Positions 36,376 through 42,745 of a DNA stretch of 43,661 nt are shown here, piece after piece. Each line of letters begins with the position of its first letter. Positions within the stretch are counted from its first letter, which is position 1. The notes under the pieces were generated by a model. The model was not told where the DNA came from. It was given only the letters and a program-made list of their open reading frames with translations, and made no database searches. The translations under genes and the position numbers were made by a program. Origin of the DNA: Gemmatimonadota bacterium (GTDB taxonomy: Bacteria; Gemmatimonadota; Gemmatimonadetes; Gemmatimonadales; Gemmatimonadaceae). The DNA lies in assembly GCA_016871915.1 (NCBI GenBank), contig VHBP01000017.1, positions 1 through 43,661 of the forward strand, in the 5' to 3' direction.

Positions 36376-37602
36376 ATGCGTCGTCTCTCGTTGGTTCTGC
36401 TCGGCGGCCTCACGCTGATGGCCGCCCCCCTCCGCGCGCAGCGGGAGGCGGGGCGCGCGCTCGCCTTCGTCGGATGTTGGGAGGATGCCGAGGCCGGTAC
36501 CGCCGGAATGACCTGCGTGCTCCCGCAGGAGGGGCCGGCCCTCACCCTCATCACCGTGCCATTGACCGGCACGCGGACGGAATCGGTGGTGCGCCTCGAC
36601 GGGACCAAGGTCGAGATCACCGCCGACGGGTGCACCGGGTGGGAGCGTGCGCGGGTCTCGCGCGATGGCGAACGGATCGTGATGGACTCGGAGATCGCTT
36701 GCAACGGCCTGCCGCGTCAGCAGCGCGCTGGGGCCTTCGTCATCTCCGAGACCGGCGATTGGTTGCAGGTGCAGGGCGGGGGGGTCGCCTCGATCGCTAC
36801 GACCCAGGCGCGCCGCCTGCGTCCGGTGGTCGGGCTCCAGGTGATCCCGTCGGACCTGCGTCCGCGCATCGCACCCTTCCTCGCCGAGGCGGAGGCGATG
36901 CGGTCGACGATCGCGGGGCGTCGCGTCTCCGCGGAGGACCTGATCGAGCTGGATGATCTCGGCACAGCCGACCCGATCATCGACCTCATCGTCGCCGCAT
37001 CGTATCCCGAGTCGTTCGCGATCGTCGGGGGTGGGCGTGATCTCCAGACGCGGCGTTCGGAGCTCGGCGTCGCGACGGGTGGTGGCGGCGGCGGAGGTGG
37101 GAGCGGGATCCCACGGTATTCGATGCTCCCGCCGACGGCGGCGGATTGGGCGCTCTGGAACTCCTGCATGATGATGTGGGGGATTCGCGATCCCTGGGCC
37201 TGCGGTGGTCGGGCGCCGTTCGCCTACTACGGGCTCTATGCTCCGGTCTACAATGGGTTCGGCTTCGGGTATTGGGGCTCGCCCTTCGGTGGCGGCTTCT
37301 GGCCTGGTTATGTCGGTGGGCCCGTCGTGGTGCAGCCGATCGGGCCTGGGGGCGGGGTCGGTGGTCGGACGCCGGAGTCTGGCGGTCGGGTGGTGAAGGG
37401 GGGTGGGTATAGCTCTCCCTCTGGAGGCGGCTCGAGCGGAGCGCGCCCGCGCAGTGGCGACTCCGGCGGATCATCGGTTCGCTCGGGGAGCTCTGGTGGT
37501 GGGAGCTCATCGTCCGGTTCCTCGGGGGCCTCGAGCGGCGGTTCGTCGTCTGGGAGCTCGTCGTCTGGCGGGGGTCGCACCGCGAAGCCGCGCGACCCCT
37601 GA
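36376..37602 (+). CDS. secreted protein of unknown function with Gly/Ser-rich tail
   Basis: A 408-residue precursor with a signal peptide (MRRLSLVLLGGLTLMAAPLRAQ). Residues about 23-150 hold a compact domain with three cysteines, possibly a lipocalin-like or THAP4-like ligand domain. Residues about 155-225 are helical. A Gly linker follows, then an aromatic-glycine region around residues 280-315 (FAYYGLYAPVYNGFGFGYWG). The last 85 residues are almost only Gly and Ser with some basic residues. GGAG lies 7 bases before the ATG. No function is assigned. The tail suggests an extracellular, flexible or adhesive part. Confidence 0.65.
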   Translation: MRRLSLVLLGGLTLMAAPLRAQREAGRALAFVGCWEDAEAGTAGMTCVLPQEGPALTLITVPLTGTRTESVVRLDGTKVEITADGCTGWERARVSRDGERIVMDSEIACNGLPRQQRAGAFVISETGDWLQVQGGGVASIATTQARRLRPVVGLQVIPSDLRPRIAPFLAEAEAMRSTIAGRRVSAEDLIELDDLGTADPIIDLIVAASYPESFAIVGGGRDLQTRRSELGVATGGGGGGGGSGIPRYSMLPPTAADWALWNSCMMMWGIRDPWACGGRAPFAYYGLYAPVYNGFGFGYWGSPFGGGFWPGYVGGPVVVQPIGPGGGVGGRTPESGGRVVKGGGYSSPSGGGSSGARPRSGDSGGSSVRSGSSGGGSSSSGSSGASSGGSSSGSSSSGGGRTAKPRDP

Positions 37603-37635
37603 GTCGCCGGAGACCCTCGCGTTAAGTTTGGAGCA

Positions 37636-37673
37636 GGCGGCTCGGCGCTCGGGTGCCAGGGCCGCCTTCTCTT
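37636..37673 (+). terminator. possible terminator between the Gly/Ser-rich gene and tRNA-Arg
   Basis: GGCGGC (37636-37641) pairs with GCCGCC (37661-37666), with an inner GGCG/TGCC stem. A mixed pyrimidine tail, TTCTCTT (37667-37673), follows. It begins 33 bases after the upstream stop and ends right at the tRNA. The tail is not a pure T-run, so confidence is moderate. Confidence 0.4.
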
Positions 37674-37747
37674 GCCCCCGTAGCTCAGGTGGATAGAGCG
37701 ACGGTTTCCTAAACCGCAGGTCGGCAGTTCGAATCTGCCCGGGGGCA
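37674..37747 (+). tRNA. tRNA-Arg (anticodon CCT)
   Basis: A 74-base cloverleaf. The 7-bp acceptor stem GCCCCCG/CGGGGGC is perfect, with discriminator A37747. The D stem is GCTC/GAGC and the T arm GGCAG-TTCGAAT-CTGCC. The anticodon loop TTCCTAA gives anticodon CCT (37708-37710), reading AGG. The outermost anticodon-stem pair is A37701 and C37717, a mismatch. CCA is not encoded (CTC follows). It is the only RNA gene seen in the window and lies about 960 bases from the dif-like site. Confidence 0.95.
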
Positions 37748-37791
37748 CTCGGCGGCGGGTCGTGTCGCTTCTATGGTCGACCTGCCTCCGC

Positions 37792-37797
37792 TAGCTT
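37792..37797 (+). promoter_or_regulatory. possible -10 box (TAGCTT) before the TPR gene
   Basis: TAGCTT lies 10 bases after a perfect palindrome GGTCGACC (37775-37782). CCGCTA-CTTT around it resembles the CCGCTATCTTT before prfB. The -35 candidate TTCTAT (37769-37774) at 17 bases is weak. An inverted repeat CCCGGT/ACCGGG follows (37807-37831). Confidence 0.3.
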
Positions 37798-37840
37798 TCC
37801 GCGATTCCCGGTCCTGCTCGTCGGCACCGGGCTCCGTTCC

Positions 37841-38518
37841 GTGAACTCTTCAGCCATCACCGCAATGCCCGCACCTGGTACTCCCGCGCAGCCCAACGTC
37901 GCGATCGAGCCCGAGACCCTCGGGGAGACCTTCCTGCTGTATCGTCGCCAACTGACCATCGGGGCGGTGGTCATCGCCGCCGCGGTCGGCGGGGTCTGGC
38001 TCTGGCAGCGGTCGGTCCAGATCAAGGAGGAGAAGGGGTCGGTGGCGTATCAGGCCGGGGAGATGGCCTACGTCTCCGGGAACAAGCCGCTGGCGCTGAC
38101 CGAGCTCGAGAAGGTCACCACCCGGTATGCCGGGACGGTGGCCGGCGGGCAGGCGGCGATGCTCAGCGCCCAGATCCTCTTCGATGAGGGGAAGCATGCT
38201 GAGGGGATCGCGCTGCTGCAGAAGGCGCTTGGGTCGGCGAATGGCGACCTGAAGCCTGGGATCCAGGCCCTGCTGGGGGCTGGCTTCGAGGCGACGGGGA
38301 AGTCGGCCGAGGCGGCGGAGGCGTATGGGAAGGCGGCCGAGGGGGCTCGGTTGGAGGGTGAGCGCCAGGGGTACCGGATGGATGCGGCCCGGGCCAAGGT
38401 GGCGGCTGGGGATACCCAGGGGGCGACGGAGCTGTACCGCACGTTGGCCAGCCAGGAGGATTCGCCGTTTTCGGGTGAGGCCCGAGTCCGTCTTGGCGAG
38501 CTGCTCGGCAAGCAGTGA
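37841..38518 (+). CDS. membrane-anchored tetratricopeptide protein (YfgM-like)
   Basis: A 225-residue protein with a short cytoplasmic N-terminus, one membrane helix at about residues 38-57 (GAVVIAAAVGGVWLW) and a periplasmic array of TPR-like helical repeats (about 65-225). This is the layout of YfgM, the ancillary SecYEG translocon subunit, and of related tetratricopeptide-like domains. The start may be GTG 37841 or ATG 37865; neither has a clear ribosome binding site. It is the last + strand gene before the convergence point. YfgM-like function is inferred from layout only. Confidence 0.72.
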   Translation: MNSSAITAMPAPGTPAQPNVAIEPETLGETFLLYRRQLTIGAVVIAAAVGGVWLWQRSVQIKEEKGSVAYQAGEMAYVSGNKPLALTELEKVTTRYAGTVAGGQAAMLSAQILFDEGKHAEGIALLQKALGSANGDLKPGIQALLGAGFEATGKSAEAAEAYGKAAEGARLEGERQGYRMDAARAKVAAGDTQGATELYRTLASQEDSPFSGEARVRLGELLGKQ

Positions 38519-38534
38519 GGTGTGAATAAGCACC

Positions 38535-38548
38535 ACCGCCGTAGCGGT
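38535..38548 (+). repeat. small hairpin after the TPR gene
   Basis: ACCGC (38535-38539) and GCGGT (38544-38548) form a 5-bp stem with a CGTA loop, 17 bases after the TPR stop. Only TTTG follows, so it is a weak terminator at best. Confidence 0.35.
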
Positions 38549-38551
38549 TTG

Positions 38552-38557
38552 TATAAT
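38552..38557 (+). promoter_or_regulatory. perfect -10 hexamer TATAAT inside the AT-rich island
   Basis: TATAAT preceded by TTTG. The -35 position (38529-38534, AGCACC) is poor. If used, the transcript would begin near 38563 and stop at the terminator ending at 38610, giving an RNA of about 50 bases. Confidence 0.35.
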
Positions 38558-38575
38558 TGAGTCGAACTGAATAAT

Positions 38576-38611
38576 CCCAAGTGATTCCATTACTTGGGCT
38601 TATCTTTTTTC
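38576..38611 (+). terminator. intrinsic terminator in the AT-rich island
   Basis: CCCAAGT (38576-38582) and ACTTGGG (38592-38598) form a perfect 7-bp stem around a 9-base loop. CTTATC and six T's (38605-38610) follow. It points in the + direction and probably ends transcription of the TPR gene or of a short RNA from the TATAAT box. Confidence 0.75.
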
Positions 38612-38621
38612 AACAGCTCGT

Positions 38622-38640
38622 ACAGTGATTTTAGTACTGT
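38622..38640. repeat. short inverted repeat in the AT-rich island
   Basis: ACAGT (38622-38626) and ACTGT (38636-38640) are separated by 9 bases. The stem is short and there is no T-run, so its role is unknown. Confidence 0.3.
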
Positions 38641-38707
38641 GATGTAGGAAGGGCGGTGCTGTCGAGACGATGTCGCGATACCTTGCCCGTGTCCGTGGAT
38701 TGTGTGT

Positions 38708-38735
38708 ACTACCAATAATATGTATTATGTAAGGT
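38708..38735 (+). other. dif: dif-like XerC/XerD chromosome dimer resolution site
   Basis: The 28 bases split into the dif layout: an 11-base XerC-side arm ACTACCAATAA (38708-38718), a 6-base centre TATGTA (38719-38724) and an 11-base XerD-side arm TTATGTAAGGT (38725-38735). Against the B. subtilis dif sequence, as I remember it, 22 of 28 positions agree; against E. coli dif, 18 of 28. The XerD-side core TTATGT, the most conserved part of dif sites, is identical. XerC and XerD act here to separate dimeric chromosomes at the terminus, with FtsK. The site lies where gene strand switches from + to - and inside an AT-rich island. Xer genes are not in the window. A chance match is unlikely but not excluded. 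Confidence 0.82.
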
Positions 38736-38767
38736 TGTAAGCTGGAAAGGTGTGGAAATCATCGAGT

Positions 38768-39631
38768 TTACCCCGAACCCACGCCTAAGTCGACCAAGGT
38801 CCCCATGAAGACGATCCGCCCCTCCCCGGAGATCGATGGGACCTCCCCCTGAGGGGTCTGCCGGTATCGGATTGTGAGGGTTCGACCTGACCGGGTCCGG
38901 AACCGGGTCTCATCACCGGTCACCCCCCAGGCCCTGAGGACCGCCGCGCAGGTCGTCGCTCCACTCGCACAGGCCAGCGTCTCCCCCTCGACCCCTCGCT
39001 CGAAGGTCCGCATCGCCCAGCCGGCTGGGGTCTGCGCCACCCAGTTCACGTTGGTCCCGCGCTCGAAGCTCGGTTCGTGCCTGAGCACGGGCCCGCGGGC
39101 CGCCACGTCGACCGCGTCCAGATCGTCGACCTCGACCACCAGGTGTGGGACCGTGGGAAACCCGAACCCCATCCGGCGCTCACCGGGGGCCAACGGGATC
39201 CCGACGGAGTGCTCCAGCCGGTCGAAGGGGTTGAGGTCGACCTCCGGCTGCCCATCGGGCCGGAGCCACCCGCGGAGCTCCCCCGCATCGCTCTCGAAGG
39301 TGAACCCCGCGGGATCCGCGATCCCGAGGTGGGTCGCGAGCCGTACCGTGCAGAGGGTGGCGTTCCCGCAGAGATTCGCCTGCGTGCCATCGGCATTGAA
39401 GTAGCGGATCCGGAACGGGTGCACGGGGTCCGGGCGCAGCACCACCACCCCATCGGCCCCGACGCCAAACCGCCGATCACAGGCCGCGGCGATGGCCGCG
39501 GGGTCCATGGCGACCGCCTCAAGCGCGGCATCGGTACGTGCGTCGACGAAGACGAAGTCGTTGCCGGACCCCGTCAGTTTGGTGAACGGGAGGGGCCGGG
39601 TCAGGATCGGCGCGCCTGACTCGGCGCTCAC
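38768..39631 (-). CDS. dapF: diaminopimelate epimerase
   Basis: Converts LL- to meso-diaminopimelate for lysine and peptidoglycan. The protein is about 287 residues from the GTG at 39631, which overlaps the upstream stop as GTGA; GTG codons at 39652 and 39655 are alternatives. FTKLTGSGNDFVFVD near the N-terminus is the family start. The two catalytic cysteines are C88 in NLCGNATLC and C221 in ETLACASGA. The usual GSGA is ASGA here, a mild change. It ends the - strand cluster and lies closest to the dif-like site. lysS and murJ are on the other strand, so no dap pathway operon is seen. Confidence 0.93.
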   Translation of the reverse strand: MSAESGAPILTRPLPFTKLTGSGNDFVFVDARTDAALEAVAMDPAAIAAACDRRFGVGADGVVVLRPDPVHPFRIRYFNADGTQANLCGNATLCTVRLATHLGIADPAGFTFESDAGELRGWLRPDGQPEVDLNPFDRLEHSVGIPLAPGERRMGFGFPTVPHLVVEVDDLDAVDVAARGPVLRHEPSFERGTNVNWVAQTPAGWAMRTFERGVEGETLACASGATTCAAVLRAWGVTGDETRFRTRSGRTLTIRYRQTPQGEVPSISGEGRIVFMGTLVDLGVGSG

Positions 39632-40350
39632 AACCGCCCCGTCAGCGCCCACCACCGGAGCCGCCAGACCATCGTGATCGCCTCACGGACGATGTGGCCG
39701 CTCATCTTGCTCTCCCCCTCGGTCCGATCCGCGAAGACGATCGGGATCTCGACCGGACGGAACCCCTTCTGCATCGCACGGAACGACATCTCGATCTGGA
39801 AGGCGTACCCGTTGGACCGCACCGCATCGAGGTCGATCGCGGCAAGCACCCGCCGGTGAAAGCACTTGAACCCCCCGGTGGCGTCCCAGAGCTGCATCCC
39901 GGTGACGAGCCGCGCATAGATGTTCGCCCCATAACTCAGGAGCAGACGCGTCATCGGCCAGTTCACCACCGTGACCTTGCCGTCGAGATAGCGCGAGCCG
40001 AGCACGAAGTCGGCGCGCTCCGCCGCCCGGAGGAATTCGGGGAGATGAGCCGGGTCATGACTGAAGTCGGCATCCATCTCGAAGATCAGCTCGTAGTCGC
40101 GCGCCAAGGCCCAGCGGAACCCATCCCGATAGGCGGTGCCGAGTCCGAGCTTCCCTGCCCTGCGCAGGAGATGCACGCGCGGCTGACGCGCGGCGATCTC
40201 CGCGATCAGGTCCCCGGTGCCATCGGGCGAGTTGTCGTCGACGAAGAGCATCTCGAGGCGCGGGTCCTGTGCGAGGACGCGCTCGACCAACATCGGGACG
40301 TTCGCCCGTTCGTTGTACGTCGGGGTGATGACGAGCGCGCGGTCAGTCAC
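39628..40350 (-). CDS. polyprenol-phosphate mannosyltransferase (GT2)
   Basis: A 240-residue GT2 glycosyltransferase of the dolichyl-phosphate mannose synthase type, which loads a sugar on a polyprenyl-phosphate carrier. It starts ALVITPTYNERANVPMLV. FVDDNSPDGTGDL and FEMDADFSHDP carry the nucleotide-sugar and metal-binding aspartates. GSRYLDG and a C-terminal RTEGESKMS are also family marks. There are no C-terminal membrane helices, unlike the longer DPM1-GtrA type. The GTG start overlaps the YfhO-like gene stop by 8 bases. The mannose donor is the usual family substrate; another sugar is possible. Confidence 0.9.
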   Translation of the reverse strand: MTDRALVITPTYNERANVPMLVERVLAQDPRLEMLFVDDNSPDGTGDLIAEIAARQPRVHLLRRAGKLGLGTAYRDGFRWALARDYELIFEMDADFSHDPAHLPEFLRAAERADFVLGSRYLDGKVTVVNWPMTRLLLSYGANIYARLVTGMQLWDATGGFKCFHRRVLAAIDLDAVRSNGYAFQIEMSFRAMQKGFRPVEIPIVFADRTEGESKMSGHIVREAITMVWRLRWWALTGRL

Positions 40351-42745
40351 GGGCCGCCTCTCGCGTGCGCCCGATCAATCCAAGGCCGAACCAGAGGGTC
40401 GCCAATAGGAGGGCGATGATCGTCACGCGCGCGCCGAGGTGGAAGGGAGCCGAGTCGAAGGTCACCTCTATGCTACGCGCGCCAGCCGGAAGCGCCACAG
40501 TCATCAATGACAGGTTGCCCCGCTCCACCGCCGCCGCCCGGCCATCCACCGTCGCGGCCCACCCGGGGTAATAGTTCTCGGAGACCACGAGCGCCGAGCC
40601 CGCCGGTGCCGGGGCATCCAAGGTGAGGCGCGCAAAGCCAGGCGCGAACGAGTCGACCGCCGCGCGAATCGGCAGCGGCGCTGGGATCGCGGTCAGCGGC
40701 TGCGCGGCCGTCGTCGATGCGGGATCGAGCAGCGCCACGCTCCGATACGGGAAGTTCGGGGCGCGCACCGCCTCCGCCACCTCCGCATCGGGATACTTCG
40801 CGACGGTGGGCACCACCCAGGCATACGCGTGGTCACCGGGGAGCTGATGCAGGTAGACCGTGCTCCCCGCCGCTGACTGCACCGGTCCCACGACTCGGGT
40901 GGCCCCGGTGATCGGCAGCGAATCGAGCGTGGTATAGAAGTACTTCACGTTCAGGAGGCCCCAGAACGCTGGGTTCGCGATCTGGTCCCATCCGCGCGTC
41001 TTTCCTCCCAGCTGCTGATAGCGACCGAGCTCATTGCCATGATAGCCGAGGGCGACGCGGACCCCATGATGCATGAGGCCATCCCCTTCGAGATTCGGAT
41101 CGTGATACGCGCCCGGCACGCCGATGGCGGCCCCGGCAGTGATCACACGCACCGGCTCACGCTCCCGCTGGATATGACGGATCGCCTCGTCGGTGGCATA
41201 GGTCTGCGCCGCCGGCGGCGAGAACGTCCAATAGAGGCGCTCGACACTCCAGAGATCCGCGACTGTGACGACCACTAGGAGGGCCCCCGCCAGACTGGCA
41301 GTGAGCCGCCGGCGATGCACGAGGATGGCCAGCACGCAGGTCGCCACGAGGGAGGCGAACGACCGCCAGGCGCCCGACGTGATCGCGGCCGCATTGGCGC
41401 GGATATTCTCCTCGAGCTGCGGGATCTGTGAGACCGAGAGGGCAAGCGACTCGAAGAATCCGGCATAGGCGAGGACGACGCCGGCAAGCCCCAACTCCGC
41501 CGCCCACGCCACCACCTTTGGACTCACCTCACCGCGGAGGAGTCGCTCCGTGCCGAAGGCGGCAAGCACGCTCACCGCGAAGGTCGTCACGAAGAAGATC
41601 GTGCTCGGCGCGCGGAAGAACTTCGAGCCCGGGACGATCGCGTACACCAGATGATAGAACGGGGTGTTCCCGCCCAAGGCCCAGAGGAGCGAGGTGATCC
41701 CCGTGCCGACCCAGAACCAAGTGAGGGCACGACGCTCTGGACGCTTCCTTGCCGCCAGACCGAGCACCATGAGGAAGAGGACCCCTGCCCCGATGTACTC
41801 GGAGTGCAGATGGATCCCGTTACGTCCCCAGTAGCGATCGAGGATCCCACTGAACTGCGGGAGGTAGGTGTTGATCAGCTCCTCGATCGGCATCGAGAAG
41901 CTCGTCGCGTACTCGTAGTCACGTCCACCGGTGCGCGGCGACCAATCCACATACTCCTGCACCGGAAGGTACTGGATCGCACCGATCGCCCCGCCGAGGA
42001 CGACCGCGCCCAGCGCGATGGCCAAGCGGCGAATCGCGACCCCACGCGGGGGCGCACTGGCCCGACCATCTCCGACGAAGGCGAGCAACAGCGCCCACGC
42101 GCCGGCGGTGAGGAGGAGATACTGGAGGAGTTGCGGATGCGGTGAGAGGACGCCGAGCCCCGCGACGATGGCGAGGCCCCCCCACGCCCATCGCTTCGCG
42201 TCCCGGATCCCGTGCGTCAGCACGATCAGCGTGACGGGTAGCAGCGCTGAGACAAAGAGCTTTCCGTCGTGTCCCGGTGAGACGAGCGAGGCCACCTGCC
42301 CACCCATCATGTACGCGATTCCGCCCAGCAACGCCGCATGGAACCCCACGCCGATCACGCGGAGGAACCCATAGCCCGCAAAGCCCGCGAGCATGAGATG
42401 GAGGATCATCCCCCATGTCATCGCCACATCGGTCGGCAGGACCAGCCGCAGAAGGAAGGTCGGATAGAAGATGTCGCCGTGCATCGCGGCGACGTACGGC
42501 ATCCCACCGAAGAGGTACGGGTTCCAGAGCGGGAACCCCTCGCCGGCGCGCAGCGAGGCTGCGGCGAACTCACGGAAGGGGTAGCCGGCGATGTACTGAT
42601 CGCTCACCGGCGAGACGAGGAATCCCCCAGCCAGCGCCGGATACGCGAGGGTCAACGCGGCGAGCACGCAGGCGAGCAATGCCCACGCGGTGGCGTAGGG
42701 CGGAGCGGACGGGGGCTCGAGCGAGGTACGAACCGAGGAAGTCAT
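40343..42745 (-). CDS. YfhO-like integral membrane protein
   Basis: An 800-residue protein with about 12 membrane helices and large outside loops. FPLWNPYLFGGMPYVAAMHGDIFYP is typical of YfhO-type GT-C-like proteins. The last soluble part has VSENYYPGWAATVDGR, the YfhO C-terminal mark, followed by a final membrane helix. Some YfhO proteins are needed to glycosylate teichoic or other surface polymers, using polyprenyl-phosphate sugars. The next gene makes such a donor, so this is a likely user of it. The ATG overlaps the upstream stop (ATGA). The substrate is unknown. Confidence 0.85.
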   Translation of the reverse strand: MTSSVRTSLEPPSAPPYATAWALLACVLAALTLAYPALAGGFLVSPVSDQYIAGYPFREFAAASLRAGEGFPLWNPYLFGGMPYVAAMHGDIFYPTFLLRLVLPTDVAMTWGMILHLMLAGFAGYGFLRVIGVGFHAALLGGIAYMMGGQVASLVSPGHDGKLFVSALLPVTLIVLTHGIRDAKRWAWGGLAIVAGLGVLSPHPQLLQYLLLTAGAWALLLAFVGDGRASAPPRGVAIRRLAIALGAVVLGGAIGAIQYLPVQEYVDWSPRTGGRDYEYATSFSMPIEELINTYLPQFSGILDRYWGRNGIHLHSEYIGAGVLFLMVLGLAARKRPERRALTWFWVGTGITSLLWALGGNTPFYHLVYAIVPGSKFFRAPSTIFFVTTFAVSVLAAFGTERLLRGEVSPKVVAWAAELGLAGVVLAYAGFFESLALSVSQIPQLEENIRANAAAITSGAWRSFASLVATCVLAILVHRRRLTASLAGALLVVVTVADLWSVERLYWTFSPPAAQTYATDEAIRHIQREREPVRVITAGAAIGVPGAYHDPNLEGDGLMHHGVRVALGYHGNELGRYQQLGGKTRGWDQIANPAFWGLLNVKYFYTTLDSLPITGATRVVGPVQSAAGSTVYLHQLPGDHAYAWVVPTVAKYPDAEVAEAVRAPNFPYRSVALLDPASTTAAQPLTAIPAPLPIRAAVDSFAPGFARLTLDAPAPAGSALVVSENYYPGWAATVDGRAAAVERGNLSLMTVALPAGARSIEVTFDSAPFHLGARVTIIALLLATLWFGLGLIGRTREAARD

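Larger units (their letters stand above)
38519..38767. other. AT-rich convergent intergenic island at the putative terminus
   Basis: This gap lies between the last + strand gene and the last - strand gene. By hand count, 105 of 240 bases (38521-38760) are G or C, about 44%, far below its GC-rich surroundings. It holds several inverted repeats, a terminator, a TATAAT box and a dif-like site, listed separately. No protein-coding frame of interest was found in it. Confidence 0.8.

Noticed and set aside
37360-37600. Gly/Ser codon repeats as a tandem DNA repeat
   Set aside because: The codons vary and there is no regular period; it is a low-complexity protein tail rather than a DNA repeat.
38700-38728. 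A promoter-like TTGTGT, 17 bases, TATTAT
   Set aside because: The -35 part is poor, the frame would only run antisense to dapF, and the same bases are better explained by the dif-like site.
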